Source: Atherinomorus stipes (taxonomy: Eukaryota > Chordata > Actinopteri > Atheriniformes > Atherinidae). From it: a stretch of DNA of 64,000 nt. The notes under the pieces are model-generated. The model did not search any database and was not told the DNA's origin. It worked only from the letters and a program-made list of their open reading frames with translations. The position numbers and the translations under genes were made by a program. Location: assembly GCA_023101725.1 (NCBI GenBank), contig JALJCO010007894.1:310001-374000 (forward strand), in the 5' to 3' direction. Of the stretch, positions 10,785-22,544 are shown piece by piece (position 1 is the first letter of the stretch; the number at the start of each line of letters is the position of its first letter).

Positions 10785-11718
10785 TGTTTTTTTATATTTT
10801 TTTATTAGAAAAAAACCAAAAAAACTTAAATTTTTTTTTAAAACTAGAATAAAATGGGAATAAAAATGAGATAAATAGATAGGTTTGAGGTGGTGGGGAG
10901 GGGAAAAAAAAAATAAAATAAAATTTTGGTTGGTGGGGGGTGGGAGGGGAATAATAGTATAAGCAGAATGGAGTTAAAGTATTTTTTAATGATTTTATTT
11001 TTAAAAATTATAAAAAACAAAAAAGTGTGAAAATAAGCCCGGTCCCTACCGAAAAAATTGGGGAAGCAAAAGGGGGGAGAGAAAAGAGAAGATTTTATAA
11101 GATATGCTAGTGTAAAGGCAAAAAAGTAAAGAAGGGATAAAAATAAAGATAAATAAAATAATGAAAGCAAGAAATATGATAAAATAATAAAATAAAATAA
11201 GTAAATCGAATAAAATGTTATGATTTAATTTCAAATGAAAGTGAGGAGAAGGTGAAAGGGAAGAGAAGAGTGAGGGGGGAGGGTGGGGGGAAGTAAAAAA
11301 TAAAAAAATATGATATGTTGGTTTGCAGTCGGTAGTGTCCGGTGGGGTGGATGGTAGTGGAGTAAGCGAGATGATAACGAGCTTAATAATGTGGGGAAGA
11401 AAAAACAAAAGAAAATGAAAGAGTTTCTTAATTTGTAGGCTTTAGTGGATCGACTGAAAGGGGAGGGAGGAAAGTGGGTTTGAGAATATTTGGTTTTTAT
11501 AAAATAATAGGTAAAAGATATGGATAATGTGAGGGTGAGAAATCTATAGTGAGTTGAAGTGGGGGTGCAGTGGTGAGGGCAATAGGAAAAGAGTATGATT
11601 TGACGTATAGGAGTAACTATTAGGGGTAGAGGACTTTTTCCTTAGTTCTACTTTTTCTAAATTATAACTAAGATGATAAAATAATATTTTAAGATAATAA
11701 ATAGGAGAGAGGGGAGTG
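10785..11718. repeat. C-depleted, A/G/T low-complexity island 1
   Basis: The plus strand is almost free of C while A, G and T homopolymers abound; the 60-base line from 10861 contains no C and the line from 10921 only one. Boundaries with ordinary DNA are sharp, near 10785 and 11718. Long frames on the minus strand (rich in F, L, S, P) are composition artefacts. It is either unusual strand-asymmetric DNA or poor consensus sequence; the latter is more likely. Confidence 0.8.
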
Positions 11719-12639
11719 AACCGACGAGGAGACCCAGGATGTTCCGGTATGGCAGGGATGGGATGGTCCTGCAGCCACGCAGCTGCCATATTGACCCTTT
11801 TCCCTGTCGGCTAATACCTGGATGGAGGGAATGTTTATTTGAACAAAAACGGGACTTTATGATCACTACAATTATCATTCTGCTAGGTCGCGATAATCTC
11901 TTTGAGCCGATGCTCGGTGTTGTTGTTTGCCATCATGCTAAGTTAGCTACATTAGAACAGTTAGAAGCCAAAGTTGTTTTAAGGACACGACCGTGAATAT
12001 GATCATGCCTCATCTGAAAGCTAAAATCCTACAAAAGGCGCTGACCTGATTATAAAAGCTGCTTTTAGGGCATACATTGTAAATAAAGAATTTAAAGCAG
12101 AGTCCACCACTAAAGAGCAGCTGCTACTGTTAGCAGCCGAGGCTAGCCCTGTTAGCTAGCTCATGTTTGAACACTTATATCATTAAATAGCATTAAATCT
12201 ATTCATATAGCTCATCCGCAGAACTGCTGCGGAGGCGGTGGTAGACGACCGCTACACTGACTAACCGGGAGTTGGAGGCCAAAATGGTGGCGCCCATCCT
12301 GACTTCCTGAATAAGGTGAATATATTGTCCCTATTTTAAATAAATAAACTCAAACACAATCCTGAAGCAAGATTTAAAGCAAGAAATAAAACATTATGGT
12401 GTCTAAACAAATGGTTGCGTCATTAACTTTGCAATGTTTAATTCAGTCCATAAAAGAGAAATAAAAAGGAAAAAAAAAGGGAGGAAAATAAATCAGCAAT
12501 GAAGATTTTATTCAGAAAACAATTATCAAGAAAACCAAAGGAATTGTGCAACATTGTCTGCCTGTTAAAGTATCATATACATTACTGACTTTCTATGCTA
12601 TGGATCACCGCGAGCCTAGGTCACAACCAGGAATTTAGT
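11719..12639. other. Ordinary non-coding DNA between two C-poor islands
   Basis: Composition is normal with all four bases. Contains GCTAGC/TTAGCTAG-rich short motifs near 12130-12170 and a CCAAAATGGTGGCGCC phrase near 12280, both common in vertebrate DNA-element repeats. No frame resembles a known protein. The contrast with both neighbours makes the island boundaries obvious. Confidence 0.5.
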
Positions 12640-13549
12640 GGGCGGGGAGGTGGTGGGGGGGAAAAAATTTGTTTTTTAAGGGGGGGGGGGGGAAGGGGGT
12701 GTGAAAAAAAAATTTTTTTTTTTTTTTATTTTTTTTTTCTGGGGGGGGTTTTTTAAATAATATAAAAAAGAAGGAGGGTTAAAATAAAAGGAGTTTTTGC
12801 GGAGGGGAGAAGAGGAGATGAGAAAAAAGTAGTATGTGGTGGAATAAGTGATGCATATCTTCTGCTGGTAGAAAGTGGGTAGAAGAACTATCTATAAATA
12901 AAATTAGTTTATTTAATTAATTAATTAATTTGTTTGATTAAGTAAGGGTGGTCAAGAGATCAATTTATTTATTAAAAAAAAAATATCTTGGATTTTTAAT
13001 AAGAGGTGGTAGTTGTTTTTTGTATTTTTAGGGATTAGTATCATAAATAAAAAAAAAAAAAATAGGAAGAGTCGTCTGTTTGAAATGGATAAAGATGGTG
13101 ATGGTTAATAATGATGAAATTGAATATATTCTTTTTTTTTTTATTTTATTTTTTTATTGGAAGGAGGGAAGATTGAAGGGAGTGATGGAAGGATAAGTTG
13201 AGGGGAGGGGGGGGGGGGGGGGGGGGGGGGTGTTGTGATAATAATTAATTGAATTTAATGTTATTTATAAAAAAAAAAAAAAAAATAGAGGGAATAGAAG
13301 GTAGATATATTATATTTTTTATAAAAGGAAAGGAATAGAAAGTTATATATGATGTTTGGGTGTAGGTAAAGTGTAAGGGGTATGGGGGGGGGAAGGGAGG
13401 GGAATGTGGGGGGTGTTGGGGTTTTTTGGATGTGGAAAAGAAAAAAAATATTATTTAGATGGATGAGAGGTTATAGGGAGGGGGGTTAGAATAAAAAAAA
13501 GAGGAGGAGGGAGGGGAAGTTAAGAGGTTAGAGATAGATGATTTGGGTG
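12640..13549. repeat. C-depleted low-complexity island 2
   Basis: From 13132 to 13549 there is no C on the plus strand, 418 consecutive bases by my reading. The island includes long G runs (for example 13208-13230), T runs and A runs, with AATTAATTAATTAA-type stretches at 12910-12930. The C content returns abruptly at 13550. Same character as 10785-11718 and 28525-31690. Confidence 0.85.
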
Positions 13550-13566
13550 CTTCCTCTTACAACTTA

Positions 13567-14070
13567 TGGTGCGTTCCTGTTGTCTATGAGAGTTGGTGAT
13601 GTCATTACCAGGTATTTTGCGTTCCAGTTGCACCAACTCGGGGAGAAAATAGACATCTCCAAAACAGCCTATTTGTGAGCTAGAACAGCTGGAAATTAAC
13701 AAATTTCTAGCTAGAAAAATAAGACAGACGTTATAACAATGTTACCATGACAACAACAGCCAATTTCAATGTGTGTTTAATAAACAAAACATATTTGTGC
13801 TGCGTTTTAAAGGAAAAAAAGACCGCCATGAGACTGTAAAATTCAATAACAACTCGGTGCTGTTTAGCACTTAAAAGTTATAAACAGAAAATATCTGATA
13901 TAGAAGTTTAATAAACACAACAATGATACTGGACGCAGCCATCTTTAAATCTACAATCTCAGGGTCCTCTGCAAATTCTGAGCTCGTATCTTGGAAAAAC
14001 GAGTTCATGACGTCACTTCCTCGGAAAATTACCTTGGAAAAATGAGTTCCGAGACAACTGGAACGCACTA
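13567..14070. mobile_element. Harbinger-like MITE (GGTGCGTTCC ends)
   Basis: The left end TGGTGCGTTCCTGTTGTC is inverted at the right end as GACAACTGGAACGCACTA, about 16 of 18 positions pairing. Internally there are AACTCGG/CCGAGA and GAAAAACGAGTTC/GAAAAATGAGTTCC repeats near the right end. Ends of this kind occur in PIF/Harbinger and ISL2EU elements in fish; the superfamily call is from memory of such ends. A minus-strand frame of about 65 codons over 13871-14068 is not a recognised protein. Confidence 0.65.
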
Positions 14071-14493
14071 TCAGAGCTCTTAGCTAACCTAGCGCTCTCA
14101 GAAGTAATTCAGCTCCCTAACTGTGCTATAAAGAAGCAAGCACACAGTAAGCTGACTGGAAGCTTGTGTTCTCTGGAAGTGCTGGGCTTACTGGGTGCTG
14201 ACAGCAAGTCAACCAGGTGATTACATGCAGTGGAGCTCAAAGGCTCTGTCAACTGCAGGATGGCCCAAATCGGACTTTTTGGCCCATATACGACCCATAT
14301 TGGATTCTTTGTTTTATTTTTATGATTGTTTGAATAGCACAAGTCTGATCTTTTCAAATTCAGCCCAGACTATTTTCATATATGGTCCTAAACTGGATAC
14401 AGTAGTGATGACAGGTTTGGCTCTTCTCAGATAGCCGGCTCTTTTGGCTCCCAAAGAAAAACTGGCTGTTTCAAATTCTGAATGGCTCTTAAT
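14071..14493. other. Non-coding stretch, no gene seen
   Basis: Ordinary composition, with several possible TAGC-rich repeat fragments. Nothing recognisable as coding or RNA. Confidence 0.5.
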
Positions 14494-14760
14494 TTAAAGG
14501 AATAGTACACCCACAGAATGATGTGCGTTCATGTTCTACTCACCCCCATGCTGAGCAAGACTGTGGAGCACTTTTCTAATATCTCAAACGCAGCTGGAGA
14601 TCGGACAGGTTTTCGTTTTCCCCCAACTTTCATATAATGGAGTTCACCAGCGACTGAACCAAAAAGGTCCATAAAAGTTCACAAAAACTTGTCAATATTC
14701 CTCCATACTGCTCGTCCAATATAATCCAAGTGTCAAGCGTGGGTAATTGCAGTAGAGTAG
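14494..14760 (+). mobile_element. TTAA-type repeat (AGGAATAGTACACCCA end), copy 1
   Basis: TTAA at 14494-14497 is followed by AGGAATAGTACACCCACAG. The next 250 bp match 28215-28350 in the same orientation and 31950-32236 in reverse, including the blocks CCCCCAACTTTCAT, ATGGAGTTCACC and CCATACTGCTCGTCCAAT. The end resembles the abundant fish elements beginning TTAAAGG-ATAGT-CACCC. The right end is not found, so the copy is partial. Confidence 0.7.
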
Positions 14761-16254
14761 CACAACAGCGGTTTTTAGTCAGATAATAGCAAGTCTAAGC
14801 GTGTCTTCCCTTTACACCGCTGCTTAGGGGCTGATCTTCGTTAGCTCCTGTTAGTTTCAGATTAGCTTAAATTAGCTTAAATTAGCTTGGTTAGCGTTTA
14901 GCTCAGAGTACGTCAGCTGTCAATCATTTGCCTCCTGCCCATTTTAGTATTTTCCGGGAGTGATGACTCAAGATGGCGACGGTTGGCCACATCCAACTGG
15001 CTTCACTTTTAGCTCTTCAGAAACTAACAGGTGACGTGTCAGAAGGTCCGTCCTCTCTCTTAACGGCCTATGGTCACACTCCTACCCAGCCTGGATTTGC
15101 AGAATTTGAAGGACAACTATTGACAGCAGTGAAGGAAGTTGGTATTTGGACTTGTCCTAGTCAAAGTTGCTCCAGAACTGTCTTTGCCCACCACCTAAAG
15201 TCTAATATATTTTGTCTAGTACAGACGTACATGGTTCAAAACTGTTGACTCCTGCCTAAAGTGAGAGTTGCACTTAGAAGGAACCAAACACCAAATCTGA
15301 ATTTAACTGTGCAGATTCTGGGACGTATAGCTTTCTGAGTTATAAAAGATGTGTGCAGATTTGAGATGGAATTGGTGTTAGTAGCTTGAAGGCAGGTGAT
15401 GTTGCTGCTTGAAAGCTAGAGATATGTCAGTGCTCATAAAGGGTCAAACCAGCAGGGACAGAAGAAAAAAAATCTGTTGTTTTATGTTGAGATTTAGGGC
15501 CGTTGACAGAGAAAGACAGAAAGAGAGAGAGAGGATCAGTTGATGGTTTGAGGTTCTGTCGGGAGCTGGAATCAGAGGAAGATCGGGTGATTTGAGGCTC
15601 TAATGAGGGCCTCGAAAAAACTTCAGAAAAAGATGAACTGAAAGAGAAGAAGAGACAGGAGGAAAGCAGTGAAGTTAAAAAAGAAAGAAAGAAAAAATCA
15701 CTGTGACTTTGGGGAAAGTGAAATTTAAAAGCTGTCTCCAACATCCACCGTCCCTCCACCCGCCTCATCTCCCCCCTCCCTCCATGGCAGGAGGGAGTAC
15801 AGAAAAAAAAAAAAAAAAAAAAAACTTGAACGGATGAAAGCTTTCCAGTGAACCTTTTTACAGCAAACTTGTTTTGCTTGGCCCGGTTTATATCCTCCTC
15901 TCCATCCCTGTAAGTGTTTACTACAGCAATTAGGGATTTATATTTTCAAGGGAGATTTAATGCCATTTCAAGGGAAGAATTAATTAATAGTAAGCTGTGC
16001 CATTTTTACATGAATTTTACACACCTCCAGTAACACTAAACGCTGCAAGGTTTTATGAGACGTGTTGAAATAAATCTACTTCAGGGTAAACACATAATAT
16101 GTGTTAATTGATATATTTATATATATTTTTAATGTAAAATCTGGTGGCAATAAAGAAGCTTATAATAAATAAAGCATCGTTTTCTAAAATCGTTTTCTTG
16201 CTGTGGAGTGAGGAAAGATGCATCATGGGATGGCATCCCAGACTTAAAGGACTA
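14761..16254. other. Non-coding stretch with purine-rich block
   Basis: A 91-codon plus-strand frame over 14973-15248 starts in ATGGCGACGG context but matches no protein I recognise and has no exon signals; I treat it as chance or old repeat. 15470-15720 is purine-rich on the plus strand. A 24-base poly-A run sits near 15804-15825. No RNA gene seen. Confidence 0.45.
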
Positions 16255-16420
16255 TACTGTAACTAACTGTTAAAAAAAAATCAGTATATTTTACGGTAAA
16301 CTACTGGCAGCTGTGGTTGCCAGAATTTTAGCAAAATAAAATTGTATTATTCTACAGCTGCTGGTTATTTCTTGTTGTGGAGATGTACAGTGTTAATTGT
16401 ACTGGAACACATAGAAACAA
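16255..16420 (+). repeat. Fragment of the CACTGTAAA inverted-repeat element
   Basis: TATATTTTACGGTAAACTAC and the following GGCAGCTGTGGTTGCCAGAA match 50462-50510 almost exactly. The match fades after about 16320. It is a truncated relative of the large element at 50439-51795, without its tandem units. Confidence 0.7.
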
Positions 16421-18166
16421 TGAAAATAACTGCTGCAAAATAATCATACCGAGTGGGTGTTTTTATTTCCAACATGTAAATTATATTTATATCCAATACA
16501 TAAATACATTAATCCAAATGGGCAATCAGGTCATAATCATGTGATCAAAAACAGCTATGGAAGAAAATCAGGAGGAAGAGCATGCAGACAAAAGGCCAAG
16601 ACCAACGGTAAAGAATAGAAATGATGGCTCAGGTTTGGCTGTTGTGGCTGCTCTGTAACACAAGGAGAAGGAGGAGGAGGCTGTCAAACGCTGCGCCCGT
16701 GCAGGTGCATGCTGGGATTTATATCTAGCCAACACGCACGAGTCTCCTCTGATGCTGCTCTGTAAAATCATAGATATCATAATCGCTAGATCTCTTATGG
16801 TGACTTGCTGAACGGCATCACCGGCGGCCATCTTACCACAGTCAGGCTCTCTCTCGGGCCCTCTGGTTTCTGAATGGAGGACAGTGATCTGTGCAAACGC
16901 TAATAATCATATTTCAGTGAAATCTTGACGGATATACAAACAGTTTGGTTTCTTACAAAGTTATTAATGACTATATCAACATGTGGAAATTACAGCATTT
17001 CTTTTTGAAAAACGACTTAATCCTGTAGCACAGTTGTGCATCACAGCTAATATAGCTAACCTACTTGCGCAAGTAATAAAGCTGAGACCACGATAGGGGA
17101 TTCACGTTTCTGGCCGGCCGGAACTGAACAGCGGTCTCTGGGGTTAATGCCCTGCCTGTCATATAAATTAAATAAACGCCACCCTACTTAAAGGAGACTG
17201 AAGGATAGTAAGGAAGAAGTGGATAAATGTCGATAGAGTGAAGGGCCGAACTTTATAATAAAACAACGTAGCACGTTTGGGCTGGTGCAGCACAACACCG
17301 GCACTTCACAGTAGCGTTAGCATGCTAGCATTGCAGGCTAGCATTAGCAGGCTAGCGTTAGCTGACGTGCCTAATTTGTGTGTCTTAAAACACACAAACA
17401 CTGAAAATCAGGTCTGTACCCTCCCGTTTCCAGTGGAACAACTGGGTCTGCAAGAGAAGAGCGTTTAGATGCTTGTTGTTGGCACGCATAAGCTGGCTGG
17501 TGCCTGCTACACGCTGTGTGTCGCTGCTACAACGTGCTCGTTGTTTTTTAGTCGTTGTTTTTTAAATCGCGCTTGTCACTTCTTCCTTGCATCCTCAGCG
17601 GGAATATGACTTGTTGGTTGGGTTCGAAAAGGGAAAGGAGGGACAGCTGTAAATGGCCCGGAGGGAAAGGCCTAGATTCCGGGGTTCGGGGGATAATCCC
17701 CTACATATTTGATCAAATGGCAAAGTTTAAGTACATCAGTGACGATTTTATGATCAACCCTTTTATTTAAATTACCATCTTTGGTTTTTGTGGTTATAGT
17801 GTGATTAGCTGGAGTGAGTTTCCCAAAACCATGGTTGCTAACATAATGTAATGTAGCTTAATTTTCCAAACTATGTAGCTAACAGTTTCACAACTATGGT
17901 TTTAGTAAACGTTGCCTGTCTTCAGCCTTATTTAAACATTATTTACACGGCCAGCTTTAGTCTGGTCCTCCCGTCTGTCTTTTTTAAAAAAAAAAGATAA
18001 CGTTTGACTGAACCTCCACCTGGCCAAAAGTAGGTGTATTTCAGGCGAGGTGGAAATCTGTGAGTGAAATCTTATGATTTAATCAAATTTAATTGAATAT
18101 AACGTCCCTATTTTAGATAAAAATTCAAACTCAAATCTTTTTTCTTCAACATGTTTATATACATAT
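16421..18166. other. Non-coding stretch, no gene seen
   Basis: A minus-strand frame over 16568-16831 opens with a GCCGCC-type start context, but its 87 codons match no family known to me. 17312-17365 repeats GCTAGCATT/GCTAGCGTTAGC units. The remainder is ordinary non-coding sequence, possibly several decayed DNA elements whose ends I cannot pair. Confidence 0.4.
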
Positions 18167-18225
18167 ATATAGATATATATATATATATGCGTGTGTATAT
18201 ATATATATATATATTTATTCATACA
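18167..18225. repeat. AT-rich dinucleotide microsatellite
   Basis: Imperfect (TA)n with a central GCGTGTG interruption. Flanks are unique. Confidence 0.85.
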
Positions 18226-18401
18226 TACACATATCCATTGTGTATGCTAGTTCTAAATACTGATTTGACATAAATGCCTTGGGCGTGTGATATATAAACT
18301 AGTGAGCTGTGCAGAGTACCGTCTGATCGCTGGTACAAATACTTCCTGCAGTTTACTCAAAAGACCAAGAATCCTTGTAAATAGAACGTGCAGAACACAA
18401 C

Positions 18402-18838
18402 TTAAAGGGGCTACAGGCTTATTTTTAATACTAATGGGTGACAAAGTGCTAAATAGCAAAAAGAACGTTTCCACCCATGTTTCTCTCTGTTGCCTTGAAC
18501 AGACTGTGTGCTGCAAAATGTGCTGTAATTCGGTGTCCGAATTTCCCGCGCTGCCATGCGGACGTGACGTCAAATGACCTACATCCGCAGTTTTGATACG
18601 GGAAGAAGACGGTCGCGGTAAATTTAAACACTGTAAGCGATAGTTATGGATTCTTCTGCCGTCAGCAAACGATCCAGATCAACTGAAAGACACTAAAAAG
18701 TGGAACTACGAAGAAAAAGTGTAGTAAACAACATTATAGCTTCAGTTTGTGCTCCCGTGACGGCTTGGCTCGTGGCTGCAGTTACCTGAAGCGCCAGTCG
18801 CGTCTTTCGTTTCTTAATCTTGCCTCAAGTCCCTTTAA
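18402..18838. mobile_element. TTAA-flanked element (AGGGGCT / AGGGACT ends)
   Basis: TTAAAGGGGCTACAGGCT at the left pairs with the right end GCCTCAAGTCCCTTTAA, matching at most of the first 16 positions. The 437-bp body has a short frame beginning at 18646 that stops after 16 codons. The last 70 bp of the element (CTCGTGGCTGCAGTTACCTG onward to CCCTTTAA) are repeated almost exactly at 61728-61797 inside another TTAA element. Confidence 0.65.
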
Positions 18839-18849
18839 TATTCCTTTCA

Positions 18850-19045
18850 TTGGAGATTTTCCAATACGTGTTTACATGACCAAGTATTCCGGTTAGAAAA
18901 GGACTAACCCAGGGGTAATATTCGGTGTTTTTAAAAACACGAATATGAGCATATTCAGGTTTTTGCCGGTGTTTACATGGCCGTGCGCAACCGGCTTATT
19001 GCTGATATTCCAGTTATGAAAGGGTTGCTGGCTGCATGTAAACGC
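18850..19045. repeat. GTTTACATG-type inverted-repeat fragment
   Basis: GTGTTTACATG occurs at 18868 and 18969, and its complement CATGTAAACGC at 19035. The phrase is typical of a widespread fish DNA element also represented at 63222-63994. Copies here are partial and interleaved, so exact ends are uncertain. Confidence 0.5.
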
Positions 19046-19769
19046 AGTGATAGACATCTATGGGAGAAAAATCTCATCTGGGGTTGCCAAGAAGCGAACT
19101 TTGAAATAAACCATGACTTGGACCACAAGTCCACGAGCACGCCAGTAACAAGTACACAGATCGAGAAACGGTCCATATTTATAGTTGTTGTTAAAAGAAG
19201 TGAACTGCATTGTGGGAAACTTGTTCCCTTACGTTTGCATGTTGCAAAACTTCGAAATTTGTGTCCATTAAACTTAAAATTATTCACACATTTAAATTTT
19301 TCTACAAATTAGTAGAGGTGCCGCATACTCAGTAGCTGGAGCGCAGCCTTATTTATTTTAGTACATTTTTATCAAATAGTTTAAGTAAATCTAAAATCCG
19401 GGCTAAGAGTGTAAGAGGAGTAGCTGCCCAGAGCCTGGGGGAGTGGCTGTGGAGACCCAGGAGAGCCCATGGCTCGAGGTGCGGCCACCACAGACCCGAC
19501 CAAGGAAGAACCATCAGCCACTGCAAGCCCTTTCAGCCCCTTTTAAGTCCTTTTTATTACTTTTATTCATTTTGGACGTATTACTGCAGTACTTTTAGTT
19601 ATTTCATTTCTTTAATAAAGTGTTTTATTGTTTTAACCACTGCTGGTGATGCCTCTCTTTCTTTCCCCCTCCTCCAGCAGTCACCGGTATTTTAAAGAAT
19701 CACTAACCCAGATAGAGACTGTTTAATTTTGTAACAGTGATGTGGCCTGTGGGAAGTTACAGGTTTAGT
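19046..19769. other. Non-coding stretch, repeat-like
   Basis: No recognised gene. Overlapping frames on both strands at about 18975-19310 are shadows in repeat DNA. 19600-19690 has an AATAAAG signal followed by CCACTGCTGGTGATGCC and a pyrimidine tract, reminiscent of an LTR end, but no paired LTR or primer-binding site was found. Confidence 0.4.
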
Positions 19770-19806
19770 GCCCCTAGTGGCCAAAAGTTACACAGTGTCC
19801 CTTTAA
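19770..19806. mobile_element. Right end of AGGGACA-type TTAA element
   Basis: CCCCTAGTGGCC then AAAAGTTACACAGTGTCCCTTTAA gives the reverse complement of the TTAAAGGGACATTGTGTAA end seen at 7781. A matching left end was not located, so the extent of this copy is unknown. Confidence 0.6.
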
Positions 19807-22217
19807 GCTAATATCTTTAAGTTTTTGAAAACACATAAAAAAGCTAACATGCAAACCTGCCTGTAAATGAGTTCTGAATAAGTGCATGAAGTAGATGGTC
19901 CATATGTACGGTCTCGGTGGGTTTCAGAGATGCTGCAGCACAAGTGGATACTTCACTACTGCACTGAATCTCTCTGTTTGCCCAGTTCTTCAACGCTGAG
20001 TGACTCTGAACACACATTTCCCAAAACATCTCATTTCTTGAGGAAATATTATATTATCAGTTATTTCACTGGCTAACTTCTCCATATTTATTGTAATAAT
20101 GAATATTTATCAGCATCTAACCTTTTGAAAGACAAATGATCACAAAATAATCTCATTTCACATCATACATCATAATATAAAACCAAACCTTCATCTATCT
20201 GTCAGGTTATCTTCTTGTTTGCGTGTCTGGAGACAAAAAGGACAGCAGTTTGTAGGACATTTTTTTTCTGATCCTCCCAGAAGAATCCAATTACAGCGGT
20301 GTTTGGAGATCAGCAAGATTACAGTGTATCTAAGAAAAAACAATCAGAGCCTATCTGATTCCCAGCTTCAGCAGGAGACACACGGCTGTAATGAAGTCTC
20401 ATTTCTCCCCCTCTTGTATCTCCTTACCTTCATCTCCGCTCTCTTTCCCTTTCTCTGCCTCCCTGATTCTTTTGGTCTTTAATAGTTTTTCTTTAGCTTT
20501 TCTTCTGTTTAAACTCAGATTTTCTCCTGATGTCACCATTTTCCCATCTTCTTCTATCCCTCTTCCTTCCTCCACCCCCCCCTCCCGCATCATGCATGAC
20601 ACTACCCCGCAACCTGGCCTGCGGGGACTGCAGCGCCAGGCCTGAAGGTGGTGCACGCACACAGAAAGCCGAGTGGAGAGTGGCGTGTGTGTGTTTTTCA
20701 CCTCAGTAATGAAAATATCACAGGAGACCCGGTGGGTGGCGGTGACCTTTGGAGAGCGCTGCGTTTTCGCCTCGCTTGCTCGCTCTTTCGTAAAATGCCC
20801 GGCCACCCGCCTCCCACCACTCCCTTCCTCCGCCCCTGGGCGATGCGGCGCAGCGGCTGAAATGCATTGAGAGCTCGCAGATCTATACTCTGCCTGAATA
20901 ATTTAAAAGGAGGACCAGGAGGGAGAACAAACAAAAAGAACAATATGAGTGATGGAGGTGAGATTAAAGAATTAAGCATGAGAATTATGGCTTTATCACA
21001 GATGCAAATGTGCAATTAAACATTTAAAGTAGCTCATTACAGTAAACTGATACAGCAGGGCTGTTTGCATCCTTATAAACAACAGAAGAATATAAAAGCT
21101 ACTTTTACTCTTTTTAATCCTGCGTTTAACCACATGCTAAAAGTCAAACGTTCCCTATCGAAGATTCACTCTCAGCAGCTCGAGGTATCTATCATAATAT
21201 CACCCCTGGCTGCTGGTCCATAAACACTGAACAGATGAATGCATTATTGGCACCATTATGTTCAAATGTCAGCATGTATCCGAGCCGTACAAAGAGAAGC
21301 ATCGCAGCACGTCCCGACAGGCATCCTGCAGGTAATGAATTGTTTCTACAGTAAAGATCAGTCACCGTGGTGACAGGAAATATGGACTGATCCGTTTCCT
21401 GCATCCCTATATATGATGCTCGTTACACGTGTGTGCTCTTTTGGACCAGTATTTAAATAGATATGCATTTTTATTTATTTGATTCAAACTGTAAACAACA
21501 AAAAAAAGAAGCAACACAGCAATTCACAATCAAAGAAGCACATTTTAATCTCAGTGTAATTGGAAATAGTTAAAAAAAACAACAATGATAAAGAAAAATA
21601 TACATATAAAAAACAGACTTTTGCCCCTTCACATCATTTCTGTCATGTAAATTACTGCAGTTTTCTTGCACCAATCTTTTAAAAGTCCAGTTTAAGAAAA
21701 TCTCTCTGTTTGTGTCCAACCTCTTCTACCGGTGGAGACTGATTATAGTATTGATGCCTAGTTCTTCTTCTGATCAATATGTTGTACTGTTGATCAGTGG
21801 TTTCTATTGGCTGCAAAGATCGGAGTGAAAGTTTGATCATAAATATGAAAAAAAAACAAAAAAACATATTGATAAGATATGTTTTTTTAATTTTTCTAAT
21901 GCCTTCCTCTTTGTTTATTTCTTTTCTCCCTCATGTTTTGAGAGGCCACATTGAAGTCATCTGCCAGTTTTACAACAACAGTTCACAGATGTATTAAGTA
22001 ACTGTGCTCTTCCTATCAAGATCAGTCACAACCTCTTACGAAAATGATCTGTATTTACAAATTTTCAGGCAAGTTTTCTCCACAAAACACAATTTGTATT
22101 CAAAACTCTGCATAATCAGTTTCCCCTGACATTTAACTGTTTTTTTGGGAAAGGGGAAGACAATCAATCCTGCAATACAAGATCCAAAAATCAACTCAGT
22201 ACCATCAGTCTGTACTA
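19807..22217. other. Non-coding stretch; candidate conserved non-coding DNA
   Basis: No gene recognised. 20390-20600 is pyrimidine-rich. 20590-20860 is GC-richer, with GCGCTGCG and GCGGCGCAGCGG. 21180-21420 is a balanced block that looks enhancer-like. 21480-21620 and 21840-21890 are A-rich. Minus-strand frames over 20399-20806 arise from the pyrimidine-rich tract and look spurious. Confidence 0.35.
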
Positions 22218-22437
22218 AGGTTAGACCGATACATCGACCCGCTGATATTTTAGGACGATTTTTGTGGTTTTTGATGGTATCTGCATCGGTCAATATGTCA
22301 GGTGTAGTGGCCGATACCCCCCACACAGCATCATTCAGAGACTTTTTAAAAAATATATGAATGTATTACAAGTTTAATTGTTCTATTTGATATTTGTTTA
22401 CATGCATTCTGCATTTTAAAATTCTCTGAAGTGCCTA
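22218..22437 (+). mobile_element. hAT-like element fragment (left half)
   Basis: AGACCGATACATCGACCCGC, GGTATCTGCATCGGTCAATA and GGCCGATACCCCCC line up with the left half of 4605-5035 (GACCGATACATCGGCC, GGTATCGGCGTCAGCCAATA, GGCTGATACCCGC). The right half is missing; the copy ends near 22437 and abuts other CGATAT-rich repeat sequence. Confidence 0.7.
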
Positions 22438-22544
22438 GAATATGGCAATATATTGCAATGTCACAATATCACAATGTTGTATCGTACTGAGACCCATTTA
22501 TCATGATATGTATTGTATTGTGATACATAGGACTGGGGAAAAAA
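22438..22544. repeat. Tandem-like ATATTG/CAATAT-rich repeat
   Basis: Repeated CAATATATTGCAATG, CACAATATCACAATG and GATATGTATTGTATTGTGATAC phrases. Similar phrases are common in fish DNA transposons. Too decayed to assign. Confidence 0.4.

Noticed and set aside
10844..11408. Two overlapping minus-strand frames of about 110-120 codons rich in F, L, S and P
   Set aside because: Hydrophobic membrane-like look is produced by A/G-only plus-strand sequence in island 1.
14973..15248. 91-codon plus-strand frame after an ATGGCGACGG start
   Set aside because: No domain or exon signals; the start phrase is common in fish repeat sequences.
16568..16831. 87-codon minus-strand frame with a good start context
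   Set aside because: No similarity recognised, no splice signals, and it lies in repeat-like CpG-containing DNA.
19600..19740. LTR end with polyadenylation signal
   Set aside because: No second LTR, primer-binding site or retroviral coding sequence was found.
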